From Nemertoderma westbladi (taxonomy: Eukaryota > Xenacoelomorpha > Nemertodermatida > Nemertodermatidae), in contig JAUCBJ010003170.1 of assembly GCA_032718475.1 (NCBI GenBank), positions 1-64,000 on the forward strand: 64,000 bases of DNA. The letters run 5' to 3'. The notes beneath the pieces were generated by a model. It saw nothing but the letters and a program-made list of their open reading frames with translations. It was not told where the DNA came from and did no database searches. Below are positions 44,745-57,000 of this stretch, one piece after another; position 1 is the first letter of the stretch, and every line of letters starts with the position of its first letter. Both the position numbers and the translations under genes were made by a program.

Positions 44745-46976
44745 AAATTGGGAATGAGTTTGGGCCTCTCCTCTAGTAGGATGATATGTTTCAGTATGCC
44801 AAATATATCGGCGTCATCAGAGAGTCCGGGGGGAATTCCAGGAAGATATTTGGATGATTGTTTGGCGAATGTACAGCGCAATAATGACGTCACAAACGAG
44901 AAAACTAAACAAACGGAAATGAGAGAAACTCTGAAACCTGGGAGCGTGTTTATGGCTCCGAACCGAGGAAGCACTAACCGAGAAATGCTGAACTACGTGA
45001 CTCCTCCTATAAGCGGCACCGGGATGTGGGCGACCGCAGCCGATAAGTTTCCTCCCCCGCCAATAGGATGCCGCACCTCGATCCAGTGGTGGTCTTCCAA
45101 CAACGACAATAAGGCCGTCGATTCGTCCACTCTGTCGCAGTTCCCCCCGGGTGCTCAGCGTGGACCGCTTCGGGATGTACTGGGATGGCGGTTCGACAAC
45201 CTTCGTAGTCAGTGGATCTTCACCGATGAAGGTGAGTTGCTGGCGATAAACCGCGTTCGCAAACTCCTCAGATTATCCACGTTGCATCGTCGACTATTGT
45301 GGTCAATTCCTGCAAATAGTAACTTAGATTTCGTTGATTTGTCTGAAGTTTGTCCAGATGTGAGAGTTAGTCCATTGCAGTCACGTTTGGCGTTTGATGC
45401 CAGTTTATTGGCCGGAAGGTTTAGTGTCACCGAGGCAACGGCGGGAGACAGAAAGCGGCCAACGGACGCGTTTTATTACGAACTGGTACTTCGACGCGAA
45501 TTCGGCGACATTTTCGTGAACTCTATTCGCAATTACATTAATGATACACGATTTAGAAACCTCGATTCGATTAAATTCCAAAATACACTGCGGGCAACTT
45601 TCTATGAGATTTATTTGCATGGTTTGCGAACAAAATTCGGGGATAGTTATATGAAGATATTGGAAAAGCGCTATATGGATAGTGAAACTAAGCGTTTCGT
45701 ACCGAATGCAGCAGTGTATGAAGTGGCGAGGTTGTATACAATAGTGCGAGGAAAGTTGTTTAAGATGCGCTCTATGGGGAATCCTAAAGTCGCTATAAAA
45801 AAATTGAAACCCACGTATCTTAAAGGTCCTATTAGATGGACCAACCCTCTCACTACACCGCCCGCGAACAGAAAGGGAGATCTAAACTTCCTGTATTACA
45901 TTCGCAGTCAGTGTACTCCAAACGATGCGAACGCCCGGCTTATTCTCTCGTCCCTAGGTTCAACATATTGGTTCACAGAAACTGCAATTTTCTCTCACAG
46001 TAGAATGCTCAGACTGAGGAAAGCCAGAACCAACAGGATGAGGGAGAAGCGATTGTTGCCTCTTCAAACACACGAAGAAACGGACGATGGATATGGAATA
46101 GACGATATGGCGGGTGATTATTGGTTTTCCAGTGAGAATTTACCAGTTGAAGATATGTATATGCGCCGAGATGAGTATATTGCTATAAAAGCAAGTGGTA
46201 TAAGTGATGCCTTTTTGGAGGTGGATGATATATTCAGTCATCACGAATTCGATAAGAGTGATCATTCCATTAGTAAGTCTGCAGTAAGTAAAATGAATAA
46301 AGAAAGAAGTCAAAGGAAAGGAAAGTTGACAACGAAGAGAGAATTTCTACGAAAGGGGGAGGGAGAGATACTCCGGCATTCGGTGGACAAATCAAAACGA
46401 ATGTCGATGCGAGCCAAAGAGATTCGTAGGAAGTTGTCCCTCGAACGCTTTATTGGTGACGAGGCTAACAATAAGAAATCGCACAGAAAGAAAACTGCAA
46501 AAGGTTTGGAAAAATCGAAGAAGGGGTCATTGGATTCGGAAGACATGGAGAATAGTTCCAGTGGTGATGAATCTGGTGATCAAATAGGAAGCAAGCGGAG
46601 CAGTGGTGGCGAATATATCCGCGGCAGTGGTGGCGAATATAACCGCGGCAGTGGTGGCGAATATACCCGCGGCAGTGGTGGCGAATATAAGCGCGGTAGT
46701 GGTGGCGAATATAAGCGCAGCAGTGGTGGCGAATATAAATGGAAGAACGGCGAAGAGGGGCGGCAGATGAGGATGGCAGTGATACCGATGTACGCCCATA
46801 GAGCATTGAGTCGTCTCGACCCTGATGAAGCCTTCTACGCAAATTTTTATTGCGATGTCGCTGGAGTTATTCGGCTCATCAAGGAAATGATGATGGCTGG
46901 AGGCCAGGGGGAAACAGTTAACGATATGGATTTCGAAGCGGAGAAGAAGGAAGGCGCACAAGATCATTTTTGGGTT
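44745..46976 (+). CDS. Unrecognised multi-exon gene, exon A (large)
   Basis: I do not recognise this protein. The exon has a strong acceptor (TGTCCTTTATTTACAG|AAATTG) and a strong donor (GGTT|GTAAGT), and is open throughout, with 741 residues from the first Met (44754, MSLGLSSSRM) to the donor. An upstream exon is therefore likely, at least for the 5' UTR. Residues about 90-400 look globular (FPPPPIGCRTSIQWWSS, LRDVLGWRFDNLRSQWIF, FYYELVLRREFGDIFVNSIR). Residues about 500-600 are highly charged and Lys/Arg-rich, probably disordered. Six copies of the 8-residue repeat GSGGEYxR follow (bases about 46600-46740). A conserved-looking end is LDPDEAFYANFYCDVAGVIR. Codon use is normal and there are no stops. 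It continues in phase 0 into exon B. Confidence 0.78.
46600..46742 (+). repeat. Coding 24-bp repeat (GSGGEYxR)6
   Basis: The unit GGCAGTGGTGGCGAATATAA plus four bases repeats about six times in frame inside exon A. The variable residue is I, N, T or K. It is a low-complexity Gly/Ser/Tyr linker. Confidence 0.9.
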
Positions 46977-47195
46977 GTAAGTAACAAATTGATATCGACA
47001 TTCAGTAAATTTGAGTAAATTCAGTACTCCAAAGTTATAATTCTGACCCAGTGAATTTAAACTACTCATACTCATACTCTCATATTTAATTTACCATTAT
47101 GGCCACAGAGCTTAAAATTGTAATTGAAAGTGAGACGATATGTTTAGGCATAGTTTGGTGAGAGAAACATTGTGTTTACCATTTTCACTTTTTAG

Positions 47196-47325
47196 AGTGG
47201 TCAAGGTATATTGAATGTAAAAGACGAAGTTGCTTTAATTGTTAAACAGAAGGCAGAACGAGCGGCTCTGTTAAAGAAAATGCCAAGAAAAGATAAGAAA
47301 GCCAAGTTCGGCGCGGGAGCAGCAC
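47196..47325 (+). CDS. Unrecognised gene, exon B
   Basis: The acceptor CACTTTTTAG|AGTGGT and donor CAC|GTATGT bound a 130 nt exon that continues exon A in phase 0 and leaves phase 1. It encodes SGQGILNVKDEVALIVKQKA, then ERAALLKKMPRKDKKAKFG, a basic helical segment. The match of splice sites and phase on both sides supports it. Confidence 0.7.
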
Positions 47326-47464
47326 GTATGTTGGGTTTCATTGTTTTCATTGAATATTTAATATAAGTTATCAATTAATTGTTATTTTTCAGATTTATTT
47401 TATTTCAATGTTTTTTTGTATCTCAGCAGCGTTCTACAAAAGTTATCAATTTTCATCGATACTT

Positions 47465-47640
47465 TTTAGTGATAGTGGTTGCATTAAATTCATATAACCT
47501 CAGAGGTCGCGTGTTCGATCCCCGCATGTGTGCCAGGGTAGTTTTCGTTTCAGCACGAAGGCCTTAACGGGACAAGCCAGGGCGCATCTATGACTTGCAT
47601 CCTTAACAACTTGGCAACCGTTATTTTACATTTGTTTCTT
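47465..47640 (+). mobile_element. tRNA-derived SINE, plus-strand copy
   Basis: The head has AGTGATAGTGGTTGC (A-box-like) and GTGTTCGATCC (B box), followed by GTAGTTTTCGTTTCAGCACG, GCCAGGGCGCATCTATGACT and TGCATCCTTAA, matching the SINE at 34275-34560. It sits in the intron between exons B and C of the unrecognised gene. Confidence 0.75.
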
Positions 47641-47684
47641 TGATACTCTTGGGCCACCATTTAGGCGACACGACATAAAAAGGT

Positions 47685-50600
47685 GATTCGCAACAAAATT
47701 GACAACAATTTGCATTGCTATGCGACTGACAGTGACAATGCATCCAGGTGGTGTGGCTGATATATGTTTAAATTGTATCAAGAAAACGGTGAAAGTAAAT
47801 ACAATACAATACAACCTAATACAAAAAAATTGTTGGAGTAAAAACCCCAAAGTTCTTATTTTTTACTTTTAGTTAGCAAACTGGAAAAAAAACTTGAAAT
47901 TCTCAAGAAACTAAGATTATTAAGACTCAGGAAAATTCAGGAATCGGCTGGTTTGAAGAGCGCAAAGAAGCCGCCACCAGAACCTCCGAGGTTAGTGAAA
48001 CAGGTACAACCAAAACCCCCAAGGTTAGTTAAACAGCCACAACCAGAACCCCGATGGTTAGTGTAACAACCGCCACCAGAACCACGAATGTTAGTGAAAC
48101 AGCCACAACCAGAACCCCCAAGGTTAGTGAAACAGCCACAACCAGAACCCCCAATGTTAGTGAAACAACCGCCACCAGAACCACCAATGTTAGTGAAGCA
48201 GCCGCCACCAGAACCCCCAAGGTTAGTGAAACAGCCACAACCAGAACCCCCGAGGTTAGTGAAACAGCCGCCACCAGAACCCCCGAGGTTAATGAAACAG
48301 CCGCCCCCAGAACCACCAAGGTTAGTGAAACAGCCGCCCCCAGAACCCCCAAGGTTAGTGAAACAGCCGCCACCAGAACCCCGAGGGTTAGTGAAACAGC
48401 TACAACCAGAACCCCCAAGGTTAGTGAAACAGCCACAACCAGAACCCCCAAGGTTAGTGAAACAACCGCCACCAGAACCCCGAGGGTTAGTGAAACAGCT
48501 ACAACCAGAACCCCCAAGGTTAGTGAAACAGCCACAACCAGAACCCACAAGGTTAGTGAAACAACCGCCACCAGAACCCCCAAGGTTAGTGAAACAGCCT
48601 CAACCAGAACCCCCGAGGTTAGTGAAACAGCCGCCACCAGAACCCCCAAGGTTAGTGAAACAGCTACAACCAGAACCCCCAAGGTTAGTGAAACAGCCAC
48701 AACCAGAACCCACAAGGTTAGTGAAACAACCGCCACCAGAACCCCCAAGGTTAGTGAAACAGCCTCAACCAGAACCCCCAAGGTTAGTTAAACAGCCACA
48801 ACCAGAACCCCGATGGTTAGTGTAACAACCGCCACCAGAACCACGAATGTTAGTGAAACAGCCACAACCAGAACCCCCAAGGTTAGTGAAACAGCCACAA
48901 CCAGAACCCCCAATGTTAGTGAAACAACCGCCACCAGAACCACCAATGTTAGTGAAGCAGCCGCCACCAGAACCCCCAAGGTTAGTGAAACAGCCGCCAC
49001 CAGAACCCCCGAGGTTAGTGAAACAGCCGCCACCAGAACCCCCAAGGTTAGTGAAACAGCCACAACCAGAACCCCCAAGGTTAGTGAAACAGCCTCAACC
49101 AGAACCCCCGAGGTTAATGAAACAGCCGCCACCAGAACCCCCAAGGTTAGTGAAACAGCCACAACCAGAACCCCCAAGGTTAGTGAAACAGCCTCAACCA
49201 GAACCCCCGAGGTTAGTGAAACAGCCGCCACCAGAACCCCCGAGGTTAGTGAAACAGCCGCCACCAGAACCCCCAAGGTTAGTGAAACAGCCGCCACCAG
49301 AACCACCAATGTTAGTGAAACAGCCATAACCAGAACCCCCAATGTTAGTGAAACAGCCGCCACCAGAACCCCCAAGGTTAGTGAAACAGCCGCCACCAGA
49401 ACCCCCGAGGTTAGTGAAACAGCCACCACCAGAACCCCCAAGGTTAGTGAAACAGCCACAACCAGAAACCCGCCGATGGTTAGTGTAACAGCTGCCACCA
49501 GAACCCCCAAGGTTGGTGAAACAGCCACAACCATAACCCCCGAGGTTAGTGAAACAACCGCCACCAGAATCCCCAAGGTTAGTGAAACAGCCGCCACCAG
49601 AACCCCCGAGGTTAATGAAACAGCCGCCCCCAGAACCCTCAATGTTAATGAAACAGCCGCCACCAGAACCACCAATGTTAGTGAAACAGCCATAACCAGA
49701 ACCCCCAATGTTAGTGAAACAGCCGCCACCAGAACCCCCAAGGTTAGTGAAACAGCCGCCACCAGAACCCCCGAGGTTAGTTAAACAGCCACCACCAGAA
49801 CCCCCAAGGTTAGTGAAACAGCCACAACCAGAAACCCGCCGATGGTTAGTGTAACAGCTACCACCAGAACCCCCAAGGTTAGTGAAACTGCCACAACCAG
49901 AAACCCGATGGTTAGTGTAACAGCAGCCGCCAGAACCTCCAAGGATAATGAAACAGCCGCCTCCAGAACCCCCAAGGTTAGTGAAACAGCCACCACCGGA
50001 ACCCCCAAGGTTAGTGAAACAGCCGCCACCAGAACCCCCGAGGTTAGTGAAACAGCCACAACCAGAACCCCTAAGGTTAGTGAAACAGCCACAACCAGAA
50101 CCCACGAGGTTAGTGAAACAGCCGCCACCAGAACCCCCGAGGTTAGTGAAACAGCCACAACCAGAACCCCTAAGGTTAGTGAAACAGCCGCCACCAGAAC
50201 CCCCAAGGTTAGTGAAACAGCCACAACCAGAACCCCCAAGGTTAGTGAAACAGCCGCCACCAGAACCCCCGAGGTTAGTGAAACAGCCACAACCAGAACC
50301 CCTAAGGTTAGTGAAACAGCCGCCACCAGAACCCCCAAGGTTAGTGAAACAGCCACAACCAAAACCCCCAAGGTTAGTGAAACAGCCACAACCAGAACCC
50401 CCAAGGTTAGTGAAACAGCCGCCACCAGAACCCCCGAGGTTAGTGAAACAGCCACAACCAGAACCCCTAAGGTTAGTGAAACAGCCGCCACCAGAACCCC
50501 CAAGGTTAGTGAAACAGCCACAACCAAAACCCCCAAGGTTAGTGAAACAGCCACAACCAGAACCCCCAAGGTTAGTGAAACAGCCGCCACCAGAACCCCC

Positions 50601-50972
50601 GAGGTTAGTGAAACAGCCACAACCAGAACCCCTAAGGTTAGTGAAACAGCCGCCACCAGAACCCCCAAGGTTAGTGAAACAGCCGCCCCCAGAACCCCCA
50701 AGGTTAGTGAAACAGCCGCCACCAGAACCCCCGAGGTTAGTGAAACAGCCGCCACCAGAACCCCCAAGGTTAATGAAACAGCCACAACCAGAACCCCCAA
50801 GGTTAGTGAAACAGCCGCCACCAGAACCCCCAAGGTTAGTGAAACAGCCGCCACCAGAACCCCCGAGGTTAGTGAAACAGCCACAACCAGAACCCCCAAG
50901 GTTAGTGAAACAGCCACCACCAGAACCCCCGAGGTTAATGAAACAGCCGCCACCAGAACCCCCGAGGTTAGT
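47685..50972 (+). repeat. 3.29-kb segment, first copy of a tandem duplication
   Basis: This segment starts at GATTCGCAACAAAATTGACA in the intron before exon C and runs through exon C and about 90 of the 33-bp units. It is followed directly by a second copy starting at 50973. Offsets are 3288 then 3287 bp (one T lost in a T run). The few differences I noted between copies include single-base changes and one 165-bp (five-unit) length difference near the end. Confidence 0.9.
47873..47990 (+). CDS. Unrecognised gene, exon C (with its donor at the first 33-bp unit)
   Basis: The acceptor TTTTACTTTTAG|TTAGC continues exon B in phase 1. The exon encodes LSKLEKKLEILKKLRLLRLR, then KIQESAGLKSAKKPPPEPPR, a basic amphipathic helix (coiled-coil-like) and a proline stretch. 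It ends at CCGAG|GTTAGT in phase 2, the phase needed by exon D at 57740. If not spliced, the frame reads LVKQVQPKPPR and then meets TAA at 48064-48066. Two further in-frame donors precede that stop (GT at 48024 and 48057), so 0, 1 or 2 extra 11-residue units could be added. Confidence 0.72.
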
Positions 50973-53900
50973 GATTCGCAACAAAATTGACAACAATTTG
51001 CATTGCTATGCGACTGACAGTGACAATGCATCCAGGTGGTGTGGCTGATATATGTTTAAATTGTATCAAGAAAACGGTGAAAGTAAATACAATACAATAC
51101 AACCTAATACAAAAAAATTGTTGGAGTAAAAACCCCAAAGTTCTTATTTTTACTTTTAGTTAGCAAACTGGAAAAAAAACTTGAAATTCTCAAGAAACTA
51201 AGATTATTAAGACTCAGGAAAATTCAGGAATCGGCTGGTTTGAAGAGCGCAAAGAAGCCGCCACCAGAACCTCCGAGGTTAGTGAAACAGGTACAACCAA
51301 AACCCCCAAGGTTAGTTAAACAGCCACAACCAGAACCCCGATGGTTAGTGTAACAACCGCCACCAGAACCACGAATGTTAGTGAAACAGCCACAACCAGA
51401 ACCCCCAAGGTTAGTGAAACAGCCACAACCAGAACCCCCAATGTTAGTGAAACAACCGCCAACAGAACCACCAATGTTAGTGAAGCAGCCGCCACCAGAA
51501 CCCCCAAGGTTAGTGAAACAGCCACAACCAGAACCCCCGAGGTTAGTGAAACAGCCGCCACCAGAACCCCCGAGGTTAATGAAACAGCCGCCCCCAGAAC
51601 CACCAAGGTTAGTGAAACAGCCGCCCCCAGAACCCCCAAGGTTAGTGAAACAGCCGCCACCAGAACCCCGAGGGTTAGTGAAACAGCTACAACCAGAACC
51701 CCCAAGGTTAGTGAAACAGCCACAACCAGAACCCCCAAGGTTAGTGAAACAACCGCCACCAGAACCCCGAGGGTTAGTGAAACAGCTACAACCAGAACCC
51801 CCAAGGTTAGTGAAACAGCCACAACCAGAACCCACAAGGTTAGTGAAACAACCGCCACCAGAACCCCCAAGGTTAGTGAAACAGCCTCAACCAGAATCCC
51901 CGAGGTTAGTGAAACAGCCGCCACCAGAACCCCCAAGGTTAGTGAAACAGCTACAACCAGAACCCCCAAGGTTAGTGAAACAGCCACAACCAGAACCCAC
52001 AAGGTTAGTGAAACAACCGCCACCAGAACCCCCAAGGTTAGTGAAACAGCCTCAACCAGAACCCCCAAGGTTAGTTAAACAGCCACAACCAGAACCCCGA
52101 TGGTTAGTGTAACAACCGCCACCAGAACCACGAATGTTAGTGAAACAGCCACAACCAGAACCCCCAAGGTTAGTGAAACAGCCACAACCAGAACCCCCAA
52201 TGTTAGTGAAACAACCGCCACCAGAACCACCAATGTTAGTGAAGCAGCCGCCACCAGAACCCCCAAGGTTAGTGAAACAGCCGCCACCAGAACCCCCGAG
52301 GTTAGTGAAACAGCCGCCACCAGAACCCCCAAGGTTAGTGAAACAGCCACAACCAGAACCCCCAAGGTTAGTGAAACAGCCTCAACCAGAACCCCCGAGG
52401 TTAATGAAACAGCCGCCACCAGAACCCCCAAGGTTAGTGAAACAGCCACAACCAGAACCCCCAAGGTTAGTGAAACAGCCTCAACCAGAACCCCCGAGGT
52501 TAGTGAAACAGCCGCCACCAGAACCCCCGAGGTTAGTGAAACAGCCGCCACCAGAACCCCCAAGGTTAGTGAAACAGCCGCCACCAGAACCACCAATGTT
52601 AGTGAAACAGCCATAACCAGAACCCCCAATGTTAGTGAAACAGCCGCCACCAGAACCCCCAAGGTTAGTGAAACAGCCGCCACCAGAACCCCCGAGGTTA
52701 GTGAAACAGCCACCACCAGAACCCCCAAGGTTAGTGAAACAGCCACAACCAGAAACCCGCCGATGGTTAGTGTAACAGCTGCCACCAGAACCCCCAAGGT
52801 TGGTGAAACAGCCACAACCATAACCCCCGAGGTTAGTGAAACAACCGCCACCAGAATCCCCAAGGTTAGTGAAACAGCCGCCACCAGAACCCCCGAGGTT
52901 AATGAAACAGCCGCCCCCAGAACCCTCAATGTTAATGAAACAGCCGCCACCAGAACCACCAATGTTAGTGAAACAGCCATAACCAGAACCCCCAATGTTA
53001 GTGAAACAGCCGCCACCAGAACCCCCAAGGTTAGTGAAACAGCCGCCACCAGAACCCCCGAGGTTAGTGAAACAGCCACCACCAGAACCCCCAAGGTTAG
53101 TGAAACAGCCACAACCAGAAACCCGCCGATGGTTAGTGTAACAGCTACCACCAGAACCCCCAAGGTTAGTGAAACTGCCACAACCAGAAACCCGATGGTT
53201 AGTGTAACAGCAGCCGCCAGAACCTCCAAGGATAATGAAACAGCCGCCTCCAGAACCCCCAAGGTTAGTGAAACAGCCACCACCAGAACCCCCAAGGTTA
53301 GTGAAACAGCCGCCACCAGAACCCCCGAGGTTAGTGAAACAGCCACAACCAGAACCCCTAAGGTTAGTGAAACAGCCACAACCAGAACCCACGAGGTTAG
53401 TGAAACAGCCGCCACCAGAACCCCCGAGGTTAGTGAAACAGCCACAACCAGAACCCCTAAGGTTAGTGAAACAGCCGCCACCAGAACCCCCAAGGTTAGT
53501 GAAACAGCCACAACCAGAACCCCCAAGGTTAGTGAAACAGCCGCCACCAGAACCCCCGAGGTTAGTGAAACAGCCACAACCAGAACCCCTAAGGTTAGTG
53601 AAACAGCCGCCACCAGAACCCCCAAGGTTAGTGAAACAGCCACAACCAAAACCCCCAAGGTTAGTGAAACAGCCACAACCAGAACCCCCAAGGTTAGTGA
53701 AACAGCCGCCACCAGAACCCCCGAGGTTAGTGAAACAGCCACAACCAGAACCCCTAAGGTTAGTGAAACAGCCGCCACCAGAACCCCCAAGGTTAGTGAA
53801 ACAGCCGCCCCCAGAACCCCCAAGGTTAGTGAAACAGCCGCCACCAGAACCCCCGAGGTTAGTGAAACAGCCGCCACCAGAACCCCCAAGGTTAATGAAA

Positions 53901-54095
53901 CAGCCACAACCAGAACCCCCAAGGTTAGTGAAACAGCCGCCACCAGAACCCCCAAGGTTAGTGAAACAGCCGCCACCAGAACCCCCGAGGTTAGTGAAAC
54001 AGCCACAACCAGAACCCCCAAGGTTAGTGAAACAGCCACCACCAGAACCCCCGAGGTTAATGAAACAGCCGCCACCAGAACCCCCGAGGTTAGTG
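50973..54095 (+). repeat. Second copy of the 3.29-kb duplicated segment
   Basis: It begins with GATTCGCAACAAAATTGACA in the middle of a 33-bp unit (GGTTAGT|GATTCG), repeats the intron end, exon C and the array in the same order, and then merges into further 33-bp units. It is about 165 bp (five units) shorter than the first copy, because a five-unit higher-order block present twice in copy 1 occurs once here. Confidence 0.88.
51160..51277 (+). CDS. Unrecognised gene, exon C' (duplicate of exon C)
   Basis: It is identical over the exon to 47873-47990, including the acceptor and the first donor GT (at 51278). Its length of 118 nt is not a multiple of three and it enters in phase 1 and leaves in phase 2. 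Splicing C to C' would therefore break the frame, and a functional mRNA can use only one of them. Confidence 0.6.
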
Positions 54096-57000
54096 AAACA
54101 GCCGCCACCAGAACCCCCGAGGTTAGTGAAACAGCCGCCCCCAGAACCCCCAAGGTTAGTGAAACAGCTACAACCAGAAACCCGATGGTTAGTGTAACAG
54201 CCGCCACCAGAACCCACGAGGTTAGTGAAACAGCCGCCCCCAGAACCCCCAAGGTTAGTGAAACAGCCACAACCAGAACCCCCAAGGTTAGTGAAACAGC
54301 CACAACCAGAACCCCTAAGGTTAGTGAAACATCCGCCACCGGAACCCCCGAGGTTAGTGAAACAGCCGCCACCAGAACCCCCGAGGTTAGTGAAACAGCC
54401 GCCCCCAGAACCCCCAAGGTTAGTGAAACAGCTACAACCAGAAACCCGATGGTTAGTGTAACAGCCGCCACCAGAACCCACGAGGTTAGTGAAACAGCCG
54501 CCCCCAGAACCCCCAAGGTTAGTGAAACAGCCACAACCAGAACCCACGAGGTTAGTGAAACAACCGCCCCCAGAACCCCTAAGGTTAGTGAAACAGCCGC
54601 CACCAGAACCCCCAAGGTTAGTGAAACAGCCACAACCAGAACCCCCAAGGTTAGTGAAACAGCCGCCCCCAGAACCCCCAAGGTTAATGAAACAGCCGCA
54701 ACCAGAACCCCCAAGGTTAGTGAAACAGCCACAACCAGAAACCCGATGGTTAGTGTAACAGCCGCCACCAGAACTCCCAAGGTTAATGAAACAGCCGCCG
54801 CCAGAACCCCCAAGGTTAGTGAAACAGCCGCCACCAGAACCCCCAAGGTTAGTGAAACAACCGCCACCAGAACCCCCGCGGTTACTACAGCCACAACCAG
54901 AACCCCCAAGGTTAGTGAAACAGCCGCCCCCAGAACGCCCAAGGTTAGTGAAACTGCCACAACCAGAAACCCGATGGTTAGTGTAACAGCCGCCACCAGA
55001 ACTCCCAAGGTTAGTGAAACAGCTACAACCAGAACCCCCGAGGTTAGTGAAACAGCCGCCCCCAGAACCCCCAAGGTTAGTGAAACAGCCGCCCCCAGAA
55101 CCCCCAAGGTTAGTGTAACAGCCGCCACCAGAACCCCCGAGGTTAGTGAAACAGCCGCCACCAGAACCCCCGAGGTTAGTGAAAAAGCCGCCCCCAGAAC
55201 CCCCAAGGTTAGTGAAACAGCCGCCACCAGAACCCCCAAGGTTAGTGAAACAGCCGCCACCAGAACCCCCAATGTTAGTGAAACAGCCGCCCCCAGAACC
55301 CCCAAGGTTAGTGAAACAGCCACAACCAGAACCCCCAAGGTTAGTGAAACAGCCGCCACCACAACCACCAATGTTAGTGAAACAGCCGCCCCCAGAACCC
55401 CCAAGGTTAGTGAAACAGCCACAACCAGAACCCCCAAGGTTAGTGAAACAGCCACAACCAGAACCCCCAAGGTTAGTGAAACAGCCGCCACCAGAACCCC
55501 CAAGGTTAGTGAAACAGCCGCCCTCAGAACGCCCAAGGTTAGTGAAACTGCCACAACCAGAAACCCGATGGTTAGTGTAACAGCCGCCACCAGAACCCCC
55601 GAGGTTAGTGAAACAGCCGCCACCAGAACCCCCGAGGTTAGTGAAACAGCCGCCCCCAGAACCCCCAAGGGTAGTGAAACAGCCGCCCCCAGAACCCCCA
55701 AGGTTAGTGAAACAGCCACAACCAGAACCCCCAAGGTGAGTGAAACAGCCACAACCAGAACCCCCAAGGTTAGTGAAACAGCCGCCCCCAGAACGCCCAA
55801 GGTTAGTGAAACTGCCACAACCAGAAACCCGATGGTTAGTGTAACAGCCGCCACCAGAACCCCCGAGGTTAGTGAAACAGCCGCCACCAGAACCCCTAAG
55901 GTTAGTGTAACAGCCGCCACCAGAACCCCCGAGGTTAGTGAAACAGCCGCCACCAGAACCCCCGAGGTTAGTGAAACAGCCGCCACCAGAACCCCCAAGG
56001 TTAGTGAAACAGCCGCCACCAGAACCCCCGAGGTTAGTGAAACAGCCGCCCCCAGAACCCCCAAGGTTAGTGAAACAGCCGCCCCCAGAACCCCCAAGGT
56101 TAGTGAAACAGCCACAACCAGAACCCCCAAGGTTAGTGAAACAGCCACAACCAGAACCCCCAAGGTTAGTGAAACAGCCACAACCAGAACCCCCAAGGTT
56201 AGTGAAACAGCCGCCCCCAGAACGCCCAAGGTTAGTGAAACTGCCACAACCAGAAACCCGATGGTTAGTGTAACAGCCGCCACCAGAACCCCCGAGGTTA
56301 GTGAAACAGCCGCCACCAGAACCCCCGAGGTTAGTGAAACAGCCGCCCCCAGAACCCCCAAGGTTAGTGAAACAGCCGCCCCCAGAACCCCCAAGGTTAG
56401 TGAAACAGCCACAACCAGAACCACCAAGGTTAGTGAAACAGCCACAACCAGAACCCCCAAGGTTAGTGAAACAGCCACAACCAGAACCCCCAAGGTTAGT
56501 GAAACAGCCGCCACCAGAACCCCCAAGGTTAGTGAAACAGCCACAACCAGAACCCCCAAGGTTAGTGAAACAGCCACAACCAGAACCACCAAGGTTAGTG
56601 AAACAGCCACAACCAGAACCCCCAAGGTTAGTGAAACAGCCACAACCAGAACCCCCAAGGTTAGTGAAACAGCCACAACCAGAACCCCCAAGGTTAGTGA
56701 AACAGCCGCCACCAGAACCCCCAAGGTTAGTGAAACAGCCGCCACCAGAACCCCCAAGGTTAGTGAAACAGCCGCCACCAGAACCCCCAAGGTTAGTGAA
56801 ACAGCCACAACCAGAACCCCCAAGGTTAGTGAAACAGCCGCCCCCAGAACCCCCGAGGTTAATGAAACAGCCGCCACCAGAACCCCCAAGGTTAGTGAAA
56901 CAGCCACAACCAGAACCCCCAAGGTTAGTGAAACAGCCGCCACCAGAACCCCCAAGGTTAGTGAAACAGCCGCCACCAGAACCCCCGAGGTTAATGAAAC

